Origin: Candidatus Dadabacteria bacterium
Lineage (GTDB): Bacteria > Desulfobacterota_D > UBA1144 > Nemesobacterales > UBA2774
NCBI GenBank assembly: GCA_030632765.1
Contig: DAOVUC010000025.1
Span: forward strand, 1-11,553
DNA: 11,553 nucleotides
Reading direction: 5' to 3'
The position numbers were made by a program, and so were the translations under genes. The notes beneath the pieces were generated by a model. That model searched no databases and was not told the origin of the DNA. It saw only the letters and a program-made list of their open reading frames with translations. The first letter of the stretch is position 1; every line of letters begins with the position of its first letter. Positions 1 to 7,813 of this stretch are shown piece after piece.

Positions 1-1
1 G

Positions 2-1537
2 AGGAAAAGGGAAGTTGAGAATCTAACAGCTGGCACAGAAAAACTTCAAACAGAGATAAAGAGCATAGCTTCAGAAATCGAGGTAAACGATAAGGAAATC
101 CAAAATGTAAAAGATAGAATCAAGGACTACAATGACCGCTTAATAGAAATAGACATAAAAGAGGCTGAGACGAGAAAGGATATATATAACCTCAAAGGAT
201 ATTTGGAAAAAATAGAAAAAAGGATTGAGATTGTCGCCAAGAATCTTGAGCAAATAAATAAGGAAATCGGCGAAAGATCAATTTCTATTGACGAATCAAA
301 TTCCAAAATTGAAGTGCTTGATATTGAAAAAATTGATCTTGAGCACAGATTGACTGCGATCGAAGACAAAATTCAACACGAGGAACAGGGCGAGAGAAAG
401 CTTGAGAGGGATATAGCAGACCTCAAAGTCACGTGTGCGTCTCTGAGGGAAAAAGAAAGAAGTTTATATGAAGACTTGGTAGAACTGGATATCCGAAGAA
501 GTGATATTAACAAAAGAATAGAGATTGAATCAAGCACAATTGAAGAAAAGAAACACGAGAAACTAAGTCTAATAGAAAAAGTGGGAAATACTGTTATTGA
601 AATTAATGACCTTCAGAACAAGCTCAAAGAAAAAGAGGAAGAATTAACATTAAAAAATAACGAAAGGCGGAAATTACAAGAAGAGATTTCAATCACTAGT
701 GAGAAAAGGGAATACCTAAATTCACAGCTATCTGATATACGTCTTAAAAACAATTCTTTTGAGCTTGATCTAAATAGTGTGCAAATCGAGATTGAGAATA
801 TAACTGATACTCTTAGGAGAAATAACTCGTTCGATATGGATAACAGGACTGAAATGGGTCCACAAGAGGAAGAAGAGTTATTGGAGATTGATCTAAATAT
901 TGAAGAACCTAGATTAAGAAGGCTTCAGCAAAAGATTGAAAGATTCGGCCCGGTTAACCTCTTGGCTCCTGAGGAATACAACAAATTAGAAGAAAGATAT
1001 ACTTTCTTAACCGAGCAGATGGATGATCTTATACAGGCAATTTCGTCTTTAGGTAAGGCAATTAGCAAAATTGACAAAGAATCTGAGAAAAGATTCAAAG
1101 AAGCTTTTGAGGTTATGGATGAAAAATTCCAAGAAATATTTGCCCGCCTATTTAGGGGTGGGGAAGGGAAATTAGTTCTTACAGATCCAGACGATATACT
1201 CGAGACCGGGGTTGAGGTAATGATAAGACCTAGGGGGAAAAAATTTCAATCCATCAATTTACTATCCGGAGGGGAAAAAGCTTTATCGGCAATAGCGCTA
1301 ATTATATCAGCCTGCCTAATTAAACCTGCTCCGTTTTTACTTTTTGATGAAATTGATGCACCTTTGGATGACAAAAACACATCCTATTTTATGGAGCTTA
1401 TTAAGGAAATAGATAAGAATTCTCAAGTAGTTTTAATTAGTCACAACAAAAAGACAATGCAGGAAGTAAATTCTCTAATCGGAATCACCTCTAATAAGTC
1501 AGGAACTTCCACAGTAGTTTCAGTAGAACTTAATTGA
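2..1537 (+). CDS. smc: Chromosome segregation protein SMC, C-terminal half (5' end outside window)
   Basis: The reading frame is open from base 2 to the TGA at 1535-1537, so about 511 residues of a longer protein are present and the true start lies upstream; the TTG at 203 is only an internal codon. The first ~300 residues are charged, heptad-like coiled coil rich in E, K, I and L (the arm returning from the hinge to the head). Then comes the C-terminal ATPase head: a FGPVNLLAPEEY segment near base 945, the ABC signature LLSGGEK at 1259-1279, Walker B FLLFDEID followed by the D-loop APLDD (about 1336-1374), and a switch-like VVLISHNK near 1430. These are hallmarks of SMC, which works as an ATP-dependent dimer, normally with ScpA/ScpB, to compact and separate chromosomes. 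RecN and SbcC are less likely because of the GPVNLLA segment and head layout. Walker A and the hinge are not in the window. No clear terminator follows. Confidence 0.95.
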   Translation, partial: RKREVENLTAGTEKLQTEIKSIASEIEVNDKEIQNVKDRIKDYNDRLIEIDIKEAETRKDIYNLKGYLEKIEKRIEIVAKNLEQINKEIGERSISIDESNSKIEVLDIEKIDLEHRLTAIEDKIQHEEQGERKLERDIADLKVTCASLREKERSLYEDLVELDIRRSDINKRIEIESSTIEEKKHEKLSLIEKVGNTVIEINDLQNKLKEKEEELTLKNNERRKLQEEISITSEKREYLNSQLSDIRLKNNSFELDLNSVQIEIENITDTLRRNNSFDMDNRTEMGPQEEEELLEIDLNIEEPRLRRLQQKIERFGPVNLLAPEEYNKLEERYTFLTEQMDDLIQAISSLGKAISKIDKESEKRFKEAFEVMDEKFQEIFARLFRGGEGKLVLTDPDDILETGVEVMIRPRGKKFQSINLLSGGEKALSAIALIISACLIKPAPFLLFDEIDAPLDDKNTSYFMELIKEIDKNSQVVLISHNKKTMQEVNSLIGITSNKSGTSTVVSVELN

Positions 1538-1693
1538 ATTTTGATGCTCAATGATTAAGTTCTACTAGAACAATTTTAACAAAACACATTTTACATTCAT
1601 AGGAATTAAATCTAGAGAGGAAAGAGTTTTAACAACTTATTTATCACAGCAACAATACGAAATTTCACTATAAAACGAATAAAATCATGCAAT

Positions 1694-1722
1694 TTGTTAT
1701 ACATATGTTTTACCCTTATACT
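1694..1722 (+). promoter_or_regulatory. Candidate sigma70-type promoter for secA
   Basis: A TTGTTA -35 hexamer (1694-1699) and a TATACT -10 hexamer (1717-1722) are separated by exactly 17 bases. This would start transcription near 1729 and leave a leader of about 30 bases containing the GGAGG ribosome site at 1743-1747. The match is 4/6 and 5/6 to consensus; the assignment is by inspection only. The rest of the 221-base gap after smc holds no gene or convincing terminator. Confidence 0.5.
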
Positions 1723-1758
1723 TTAATCGGTTCTTATTCTTCGGAGGTTTACTAAAAG

Positions 1759-4623
1759 ATGATTTCTTACATAATGAAAAAAATTGTGGGTTCTCAGAAC
1801 GAAAGAGAGATAAAGAAACTTGGTTCTGTTATTGATAAGGTTAATGAACACAAAGCAGCCTTATTAAAACTATCAAACTCCGCGCTAAAAGATAAAACAG
1901 ACTATTTCATAGAAAAAGTAAAAAGCAGTTTGAATGGAAATGCCGATCTTGAAGACGAAGAACATGCTGAAAGATTAGAAAACATACTTGAGGAAATACT
2001 TCCCGAAGCATTTGCCACAGTAAGAGAGGCAGCCCTTAGAACGCTAGGAATGCGGCCTTTTGATGTTCAACTCATAGGCGGTCTAGTCCTTCATCAGGGG
2101 AGAATTGCGGAAATGAAAACTGGTGAGGGAAAAACACTAGTCGCAGCCCTCCCCCTTTATCTAAATGGTCTTACAGGTTTTGGGGCACATCTTGTTACTG
2201 TTAACGATTATCTTGCAAGACGTGACGCGACATGGATGGGGTCAATTCATAAACTTTTGGGCCTTTCCGTGGGTGTAGTAAATCACGAGATTTCTTACTT
2301 GATAGAGTGGGAAAACGCTGAGCGAGCTCAAAACGCTATTGATAACAACTTAAGCGTATGGCCTACCGAGTACGCTGATATGGATATACCTCCTGAAAAG
2401 AACTTGGACGTACTATCCGCTTTCAAAACCAAACTTGTCGAATGCTCGAGAAAAGAGGCTTACGGAGCCCACATCACTTACGGAACAAATAACGAATTTG
2501 GATTTGATTATTTAAGAGACAACATGAAATTCTCTCTTGATGATTATGTACAGAGGGATCACAATTTTGCAATCGTGGACGAGGTAGACAGCATATTAAT
2601 TGATGAGGCGAGAACTCCTCTAATTATTTCAGGACCGTCTGAGGATTCTACGGAGCGTTACTATGAAATTGACAAAGTAGTAAAGGTATTAAAGCCGAAA
2701 GTAGACTTCACCGTTGATGAAAAAACGAGGCAGGTTACTCCTACTGAAGAGGGGTCTAACAAAGTCGAAAAGGCTCTAGGCGTAACTAATATGTATGACC
2801 CTGCAAATTTAGAACTACTACACCACGTGATTCAGGGACTCAGGGCACACAATCTGTTTAATCGAGACGTCGAATATATGATAAAGGACGGCAAAGCCAT
2901 AATAGTTGACGAATTCACGGGAAGGCTAATGCCTGGAAGGCGCTGGAGCGACGGTCTGCACCAGGCAGTTGAAGCGAAAGAAGGAATAGAAATCGAAAAT
3001 GAGAACCAGACCTTGGCTACTATTACGATCCAAAATTACTTCCGTATGTATAGAAAATTAGCCGGCATGACCGGTACTGCTGATACTGAAGCATTTGAAT
3101 TTAAGAACATCTATAAGCTCGACGTAAACGTAATTCCTACTCATAAGCCAATGATAAGGGATGATAGAAACGATTTAATTTATAAAACTGAGAACGAGAA
3201 GTTCAATGCCGTAGCACAAGAGATAAAAGAGCTTAATGAACAAGGACGCCCAATGCTTGTAGGAACAACTTCGATTGAGAAGTCGGAGAGACTCCATAAT
3301 ATGCTGACTAAGCTCAAAATACCCCATCAGGTTTTAAATGCAAAACAGCATGAAGGAGAGGCGGGAATTGTAGCACAAGCCGGAAGACTTGGCGCTGTCA
3401 CGATTGCAACCAACATGGCTGGAAGAGGAACTGATATCATCCTCGGAGGAAACCATGAACACTTGGCAAACGAAATTCTACAAAAAGAATACAAAGTAGA
3501 TCAAACTGAAGCTGATCCTGAATTGTATGAAGAATCCATACTTAAGGCCAGAACAATCTGCGATGAGGACAAGAAAAGAGTGCTTGAGATGGGTGGGCTT
3601 CATATAATTGGAACGGAAAGGCATGAATCAAGAAGAATCGACAATCAGCTCAGAGGAAGGGCGGGAAGACAGGGAGATATGGGTTCTTCACGTTTTTTTG
3701 TATCTCTTGAAGATGATTTAATGAGAATTTTCGCATCTGAGACAATTACCAACATCATGGACAAGCTCGGCTGGGAAGAAGGGGAGCCGATTGAGCATCA
3801 CATGATCAGCAAGTCTATTGAAAATGCTCAGAAAAAAGTCGAAGGACATAACTTCGACATTAGAAAACATCTACTCGATTATGACGATGTTCTAAATACC
3901 CAAAGAGACGTTATCTACACAAAGAGAAAAGAGTTCCTGGCGGGCGGAGAGAATCTAAAAGAAAATTTATTTGAGATGGCTGATGATATTTCAGACGATT
4001 TAGCAGAAGCTACATTGCCGGAAAAAATAAATTCAGACACGATTGACCTTGGGGAGCTAAAAGAATCTCTTCACGCACAGTTTAATATAGAAATCGACTT
4101 CGAAGATTTGCCCGAAGATGCTGTCAAAAAAGAGGATGTTTCCGAATATATACAAAAGAAAGTGCATGAATATTATGAACAAAAAGAGCAGGACATAAGC
4201 TCTGACACCATGCGGCAGATTGAAAGATTTGTCATGCTGCAAACAGTTGACTACCTATGGAAAGACCACCTACTAAATATGGACCATTTAAGAGAGGGTA
4301 TCGGGCTTAGAGGGTATGCACAGAAAGACCCGCTACATGAATACAAAAGAGAGGGTTACGATATGTTTGGTCAACTTATCTACCGTCTAAGTAACGATGT
4401 CTGCGAAAAACTTTTTAGAGTTCAACCGGTCAGCGAAACAGATATGGAACGCTTAGAGAAGCAACGAAGAGCCGAACAGCAACAAATGGTCTTAAGCAGA
4501 GGAGAATCTGAAGAGGAAGAAAAAAAGAAGCCTATAAGAAGACAAGAGAAGAAAATAGGCAGAAACGATCCTTGCCCGTGCGGAAGCGGCAAGAAATATA
4601 AAAAGTGCCATGGAAAGGCATAG
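1759..4623 (+). CDS. secA: Protein translocase motor ATPase SecA
   Basis: A 954-residue SecA, the cytosolic/membrane-peripheral motor that uses ATP to push unfolded preproteins through SecYEG. Visible landmarks: Walker A MKTGEGKT (119-126), [14 protein letters not shown]alker B region (274-287), [17 protein letters not shown] (about 240-256), the preprotein cross-linking domain (about 290-430), [12 protein letters not shown] and [23 protein letters not shown] in NBD2, the helical scaffold with [12 protein letters not shown], and a C-terminal zinc motif C939-x-C941-x8-C950-H951, which in E. coli contacts SecB and lipids. The start at 1759 has a GGAGG at 1743-1747 (11-base spacing) and gives the usual N-terminus ([15 protein letters not shown]). 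Odd: roughly 45-50 extra residues in NBD1 at about 178-228, where E. coli SecA has a short loop before KREAY. Followed closely by a small membrane-protein gene, probably in the same transcript. Confidence 0.98.
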   Translation: MISYIMKKIVGSQNEREIKKLGSVIDKVNEHKAALLKLSNSALKDKTDYFIEKVKSSLNGNADLEDEEHAERLENILEEILPEAFATVREAALRTLGMRPFDVQLIGGLVLHQGRIAEMKTGEGKTLVAALPLYLNGLTGFGAHLVTVNDYLARRDATWMGSIHKLLGLSVGVVNHEISYLIEWENAERAQNAIDNNLSVWPTEYADMDIPPEKNLDVLSAFKTKLVECSRKEAYGAHITYGTNNEFGFDYLRDNMKFSLDDYVQRDHNFAIVDEVDSILIDEARTPLIISGPSEDSTERYYEIDKVVKVLKPKVDFTVDEKTRQVTPTEEGSNKVEKALGVTNMYDPANLELLHHVIQGLRAHNLFNRDVEYMIKDGKAIIVDEFTGRLMPGRRWSDGLHQAVEAKEGIEIENENQTLATITIQNYFRMYRKLAGMTGTADTEAFEFKNIYKLDVNVIPTHKPMIRDDRNDLIYKTENEKFNAVAQEIKELNEQGRPMLVGTTSIEKSERLHNMLTKLKIPHQVLNAKQHEGEAGIVAQAGRLGAVTIATNMAGRGTDIILGGNHEHLANEILQKEYKVDQTEADPELYEESILKARTICDEDKKRVLEMGGLHIIGTERHESRRIDNQLRGRAGRQGDMGSSRFFVSLEDDLMRIFASETITNIMDKLGWEEGEPIEHHMISKSIENAQKKVEGHNFDIRKHLLDYDDVLNTQRDVIYTKRKEFLAGGENLKENLFEMADDISDDLAEATLPEKINSDTIDLGELKESLHAQFNIEIDFEDLPEDAVKKEDVSEYIQKKVHEYYEQKEQDISSDTMRQIERFVMLQTVDYLWKDHLLNMDHLREGIGLRGYAQKDPLHEYKREGYDMFGQLIYRLSNDVCEKLFRVQPVSETDMERLEKQRRAEQQQMVLSRGESEEEEKKKPIRRQEKKIGRNDPCPCGSGKKYKKCHGKA

Positions 4624-4646
4624 GAGAATATTAAAGGTTAACAACT

Positions 4647-4940
4647 ATGGATAACAGACAAATTAATTTCTATCAATTTAAAGGGGGGAAGCCACCGTTT
4701 TACGTTTTCCCTCTAATGGTAGTTTTGGTCCTTCTAGTAATTGGAGTGCTTGCTATTTTTGGACTGTTTATTGGGATTGCGGTCGCAATTGGAGTAATAG
4801 TACTAACTGCTCTTAGGTTCATAAATTCTTTTAGGAGCAAGAAGCCTGATAAAGTTACAAATTTAAAAGAGGGCAGTACAACGACGATTACATTGGATGA
4901 GAGTGATTACGAGATAATTGAGAAGGAAAAGAAACCTTAG
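4647..4940 (+). CDS. Small two-helix membrane protein of unknown function
   Basis: A 97-residue protein starting 23 bases after the secA stop, with GGAG and AAAGG purine stretches upstream (4623-4637), so likely co-transcribed with secA. It has a short polar N-terminus containing KGGKPPFYVFP, then a strongly hydrophobic stretch at about residues 18-56 that can form two closely spaced membrane helices (an IAIFG/FIGIAV hairpin), a basic SFRSKKPDK patch that would stay in the cytoplasm, and an acidic tail ending DYEIIEKEKKP. Small proteins with this plan, two helices then an 'E/DYEVIE'-like tail, are common as uncharacterised proteins in proteobacteria; I infer a relationship but cannot prove it. 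No function is recognised. The position next to secA could suggest an envelope or export role, but that is a guess. It ends 9 bases from the convergent dehydratase gene. Confidence 0.8.
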   Translation: MDNRQINFYQFKGGKPPFYVFPLMVVLVLLVIGVLAIFGLFIGIAVAIGVIVLTALRFINSFRSKKPDKVTNLKEGSTTTITLDESDYEIIEKEKKP

Positions 4941-4949
4941 CGCGTAGTA

Positions 4950-5228
4950 TTAAGAGGCTTTCTGTATTTCATTTGCCAAATTAAAATCCTTTATTGTAAG
5001 ACCCCCTTCGCTATGGGTTGATAGAGTTATAGTTACCCTGCTGTATTCAATTAATATATCAGGATGGTGATCTACTCTTTCCGCAAGTATAGCAACTTTG
5101 GTTACAAATCCCATTGATTCTATGAAGTTCTTGAATTTGAACTGTTTAACTATCTGGTTTCCTTCATGCCCCCAACCTTCTAAGCTGCCAAGCTTCTCAG
5201 TGATTACATTGTCTGATAATAGAGCCAT
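4950..5228 (-). CDS. Pterin-4a-carbinolamine dehydratase (PCD/DCoH family)
   Basis: A 92-residue protein with the full PCD signature: E50-x3-H54-H55-P56, Y62, T71-H72 and G76-L-T-x2-D81. The histidines and aspartate form the site that dehydrates 4a-hydroxytetrahydrobiopterin to quinonoid dihydropterin (EC 4.2.1.96). The length is normal for the family. The ATG (complement of 5226-5228) is preceded by a strong GGGAGGG ribosome site (complement of about 5235-5241). In animals and Pseudomonas the enzyme recycles the pterin of phenylalanine hydroxylase; no such hydroxylase is in this window. In many bacteria without the hydroxylase the role is unsettled, and a link to molybdopterin or other pterin metabolism has been proposed. 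Here it is divergent from folK, also a pterin enzyme, with 77 bases between. Family assignment is firm; the physiological substrate is not. Confidence 0.93.
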   Translation of the reverse strand: MALLSDNVITEKLGSLEGWGHEGNQIVKQFKFKNFIESMGFVTKVAILAERVDHHPDILIEYSRVTITLSTHSEGGLTIKDFNLANEIQKAS

Positions 5229-5250
5229 AAATGACCCTCCCTATTTATAT

Positions 5251-5279
5251 AAAATAATGAATACCCACTGGATAGTCAA
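5251..5279 (-). promoter_or_regulatory. Candidate promoter for the pterin dehydratase gene
   Basis: On the minus strand a TTGACT -35 (complement of 5274-5279) is followed after 17 bases by TATTTT (complement of 5251-5256). Transcription would begin near 5244, about 15 bases before the start codon and just ahead of the GGGAGGG ribosome site. The -35 matches 5/6 and the -10 4/6. It lies in the 77-base divergent gap shared with folK. Confidence 0.4.
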
Positions 5280-5305
5280 AGGATTGTGATTTAAGTTTAA
5301 TTACC

Positions 5306-5809
5306 ATGCAGAGAGTTTTCATAGGAATAGGCAGTAATCTCGGAGATGCAATAGGCAACTGCAAAATGGCTCTGGATGAAATAGGGAATTTTGCTGAAAT
5401 AGTCAGAATCTCCTCTCTTTATGAAACAGAGCCTGTGGGTAATGAGGATCAGCCAAATTTTATAAACTGTGCCGCTGAAATTAGAACAGATATTTCTCCG
5501 CATGAATTACTTACACACCTTAATCGGATAGAGGAAAAACTAGGAAGGGTAAGGGGAGAGAAATGGGGTCCCAGAACAATCGATCTGGACATTATCTTTT
5601 ACGACGACCTTGTTATGAGAGAGAATAATTTAATCATTCCGCACCCAAGAGCACACTTAAGACGATTTGTGCTTGAGCCGATATGCGAAATCGATCCTGA
5701 TTTCATTCATTCTGAGTTGAAGATATCTGTATTAGAGCTTCTAAAAAACTTGCCAGACAAGAAAAAAGTCATAAAACGAGATGAGCCATTCACAACTTCT
5801 CAACAGTAA
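5306..5809 (+). CDS. folK: 2-amino-4-hydroxy-6-hydroxymethyldihydropteridine pyrophosphokinase (HPPK)
   Basis: A 167-residue FolK that transfers pyrophosphate from ATP to 6-hydroxymethyl-7,8-dihydropterin (EC 2.7.6.3), the step before dihydropteroate synthase in folate synthesis. Visible features: N-terminal FIGIGSNLGD (5-14), SSLYETEPVG (36-45) with the substrate-site loop, QPNFINCA (49-56), the signature WGPRTIDLDI (87-96) whose D93 and D95 bind the two magnesium ions, and IPHPRAHLRRFVLEP (111-125). The length is close to E. coli FolK (159). The ATG at 5306 gives the canonical N-terminus, but there is no Shine-Dalgarno sequence upstream; instead a TTTAAT hexamer lies at 5296-5301, so the leader may be very short. 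It stands alone rather than next to folP or folB, divergent from the pterin dehydratase and convergent with folD. Confidence 0.96.
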   Translation: MQRVFIGIGSNLGDAIGNCKMALDEIGNFAEIVRISSLYETEPVGNEDQPNFINCAAEIRTDISPHELLTHLNRIEEKLGRVRGEKWGPRTIDLDIIFYDDLVMRENNLIIPHPRAHLRRFVLEPICEIDPDFIHSELKISVLELLKNLPDKKKVIKRDEPFTTSQQ

Positions 5810-5981
5810 TCCACAATCAACCAACAACATAAGCACATAAATTCAAGACCCCTGTCCACAGTCATCTCAGAATATTCGTAAACCCAAACTACCATGATTA
5901 GAGGCACTTAGAATTAACAAATATGAATCCTGACTGTTAATGTGAATAGAACTTGTTTCTATAACCTTCAAGTTATCCACA
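5807..5981 (+). other. Cluster of DnaA-box-like nonamers in the folK-folD convergent gap
   Basis: The 217-base gap between the two convergent genes contains a perfect DnaA-box consensus TTATCCACA at 5973-5981, a one-mismatch copy TAATCCACA at 5807-5815 (overlapping the folK stop codon), and two two-mismatch copies: CTGTCCACA at 5851-5859 and, on the other strand, the complement of TGTGAATAG at 5944 onward (approximate). An AT-rich stretch follows the perfect box (about 5982-6012). The motifs are read directly; any role as a replication origin, DnaA titration site or DnaA-regulated element is inference. No terminator hairpin for either gene was evident in the gap. Confidence 0.35.
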
Positions 5982-6026
5982 GATTTAAAATAGATATATA
6001 GAGTTAATATCCTAAGAAAGGGAGGC

Positions 6027-6878
6027 CTATTGAGCTGAACTTTTTGCCGACTCAAGGGTATTCCAAAGAAGCATAGATATTGTCATAGGTCCTACCCCTC
6101 CAGGCACAGGTGTTATATATGATGCTTTTTGTGACACAGCTTCAAAATCCACATCTCCCGTGAGCTTCCCTTCTTCATTGCGGTTTATCCCAACATCTAT
6201 TACCACGGCGCCTTCTTTAACCATGTCCGCGGTAATAAAATTAGCGCGCCCTATAGCGGCAACGAGTATATCGGCTCTGCGGGTTACTTCATCAAGCGGT
6301 TTGGTCCGTGAATGGCACACAGTTACCGTAGCGTGGCGGTGAAGAAGGAGCATAGAGACAGGTTTTCCGACAATATTGCTTCTGCCAACAATTACAGCCT
6401 GTTTACCTTTTATATCTATATCATAGAACTCAAGCATCTTGATAATCCCGTGAGGAGTGCAGGGGATAAACCTCGGATTACCCTCGACAAGGAGCCCTAC
6501 ATTATAGGGGTGAAAACCGTCAACATCCTTTAGAAGAGAGACTGCTCTAAGAACCTTTGTTTCGTTTATATGATCTGGCAATGGGAGCTGTACTAATATT
6601 CCATGTATATTGGGATCGTTGTTTAACTTATCGACTAGCGCAAGGAGCTCTTCTTCTGTAGTTTCAGCGGGAAGCTTGTGCTCCTCCGAGTACATACCGG
6701 CATTTGCACATGCTTTTCTTTTATTTCTCACATAAACCTCTGACGCTGGATCTTCTCCCACCAACACCGCGGCAAGCCCCGGCGTTATGCCAGTTTCCTG
6801 CTTTAATTTTTTGACCCCCTCGGCAATCTGCGCCCTTATATGTTCTGAGACCTTTTTCCCGTCTATTATTTCAGCCAT
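6027..6878 (-). CDS. folD: Bifunctional methylenetetrahydrofolate dehydrogenase / methenyltetrahydrofolate cyclohydrolase FolD
   Basis: A 283-residue FolD, the usual length. It oxidises 5,10-methylene-THF to 5,10-methenyl-THF with NADP+ and hydrolyses that to 10-formyl-THF (EC 1.5.1.5 and 3.5.4.9), feeding purine synthesis and initiator tRNA formylation. Seen in order: SEVYVRNKRKAC (46-57) with the catalytic lysine K53, GILVQLPLP (93-101) with Q97, KDVDGFHP (117-124) with D120, the nucleotide-binding GRSNIVGKP (165-173), VIDVGINR (226-233) and the signature PVPGGVGPMT (257-266). The ATG (complement of 6876-6878) has AAGGAG at the complement of 6885-6890, which overlaps the end of thiD; only 11 bases separate the two genes, so thiD and folD are one operon with possible translational coupling. 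Confidence 0.98.
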   Translation of the reverse strand: MAEIIDGKKVSEHIRAQIAEGVKKLKQETGITPGLAAVLVGEDPASEVYVRNKRKACANAGMYSEEHKLPAETTEEELLALVDKLNNDPNIHGILVQLPLPDHINETKVLRAVSLLKDVDGFHPYNVGLLVEGNPRFIPCTPHGIIKMLEFYDIDIKGKQAVIVGRSNIVGKPVSMLLLHRHATVTVCHSRTKPLDEVTRRADILVAAIGRANFITADMVKEGAVVIDVGINRNEEGKLTGDVDFEAVSQKASYITPVPGGVGPMTISMLLWNTLESAKSSAQ

Positions 6879-6889
6879 AACCTGCTCCT

Positions 6890-7690
6890 TTATTTAATTT
6901 TCCAAAAATGATTAAGCGGACCGTGCCCACTACCAATATCAAATGAATTCTGAATAGCAAATGTTACATAGTCTTTTGCTTCTTTTACAGCTTTAACCAT
7001 CGGAAACCCTTTAGCCAATCCCGCACAAATCGCTGCCGAATATGTACACCCGGTTCCATGAGTATTTTTAGTTTCAACCCTTGGAGATTTAAATTCATAG
7101 AAATCGTTACCGTCATATAGAACATCTGTAGCGTCAGAGGATTTATCAAGATGCCCGCCCTTTATTAGAACATTTTCGGGACCAAGTGATTTTATTTTTT
7201 TTGCCGCTCCCTTCATATCTTCTATTGTGGAGATTTTGATACCTGTGATAACCTCTGCTTCGGGAATATTAGGTGTAACTATGAAGGCATGAGGCAAAAG
7301 CTTTTCTATTAAAGTTTCTCGTGCGTCCGATCTCAACAAAAGATCCCCCCCCTTTGCTACCATCACGGGATCCAACACTATGTTTTTTAATCCGTACTCT
7401 TTTCCTTTTGCAGCAACTGACGAGACAATCTCTTTGGTTGAGAGCATACCGATTTTAACCGCATCAACCCCTATGTCATTTACAACTGCATCTATCTGAA
7501 GCTCTATGAACTCAGGTGACAAATCGTTTATTCCCAAGACTGATTGCGTATTCTGAGCAGTAACAGAAGTTATGACAGACATGCCGAAAACTCTTAAGGC
7601 AGTAAATGTTTTCAAATCGGCCTGAATCCCCGCACCGCCACCAGAATCTGAACCTGCAATTGTAAGTGCTTTTGGAACTATTTGACTCAC
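6890..7690 (-). CDS. thiD: Hydroxymethylpyrimidine / phosphomethylpyrimidine kinase ThiD
   Basis: A 266-residue ribokinase-fold kinase, the same length as E. coli ThiD. It phosphorylates HMP to HMP-P and then HMP-PP for thiamin synthesis (EC 2.7.1.49 / 2.7.4.7). Motifs: AGSDSGGGAGIQADLKT (12-28) binding the pyrimidine, VKIGML (78-83), DPVMVAKGG (107-115), TPNIPEAE (139-146), KGGH (187-190), and the anion-hole HGTGCTYSAAI (211-221) with C215. The start is GTG (complement of 7688-7690); a stop codon lies three codons upstream in frame, so it cannot be extended. There is no Shine-Dalgarno sequence, and a promoter-like pair places the transcript start about 1-3 bases before the GTG, suggesting a leaderless message. 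Other thi genes are absent nearby; it may serve salvage or act with genes elsewhere. Forms an operon with folD. Confidence 0.96.
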   Translation of the reverse strand: MSQIVPKALTIAGSDSGGGAGIQADLKTFTALRVFGMSVITSVTAQNTQSVLGINDLSPEFIELQIDAVVNDIGVDAVKIGMLSTKEIVSSVAAKGKEYGLKNIVLDPVMVAKGGDLLLRSDARETLIEKLLPHAFIVTPNIPEAEVITGIKISTIEDMKGAAKKIKSLGPENVLIKGGHLDKSSDATDVLYDGNDFYEFKSPRVETKNTHGTGCTYSAAICAGLAKGFPMVKAVKEAKDYVTFAIQNSFDIGSGHGPLNHFWKIK

Positions 7691-7698
7691 GGGGCTTT

Positions 7699-7727
7699 AT
7701 TCTACAAAGATTTTAGAACGTTTACAA
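7699..7727 (-). promoter_or_regulatory. Candidate promoter for the thiD-folD operon
   Basis: On the minus strand TTGTAA (complement of 7722-7727) is followed after 17 bases by TAGAAT (complement of 7699-7704), matching 4/6 and 5/6 of the sigma70 consensus. The predicted transcript start, about 7691-7693, is within three bases of the thiD GTG codon. No TPP riboswitch (THI box) fits in such a short leader, and none was seen. Confidence 0.45.
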
Positions 7728-7813
7728 ACGCGGCCATGATGACCTCTAGACTTAATTAAAAATGGATGTAATATATATTCCACATTAAACTTCCCTAAGG
7801 AGATATTGCAGTT

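Noticed and set aside
127..369. Minus-strand frame opposite the smc coiled coil
   Set aside because: Serine/isoleucine-rich shadow of the E/K-rich coiled-coil coding strand.
203..1537. A complete 444-residue gene starting at TTG 203
   Set aside because: The frame is open without a stop to the left edge, and the protein is clearly the inner part of SMC; the TTG is an internal codon.
1559..1571. Small palindrome GTTCTACTAGAAC after smc
   Set aside because: Loop too small for a terminator, no T-run, and short dyads are expected by chance in AT-rich gaps; could be an operator but nothing supports it.
5867..6055. 62-codon minus-strand frame spanning the folK-folD gap
   Set aside because: It overlaps the folD 3' end, has no ribosome site or recognisable motif, and the non-coding gap reads better as a DnaA-box region.
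6160..6533. Two plus-strand frames opposite folD
   Set aside because: They lie wholly inside the well-supported folD gene and show no family features.
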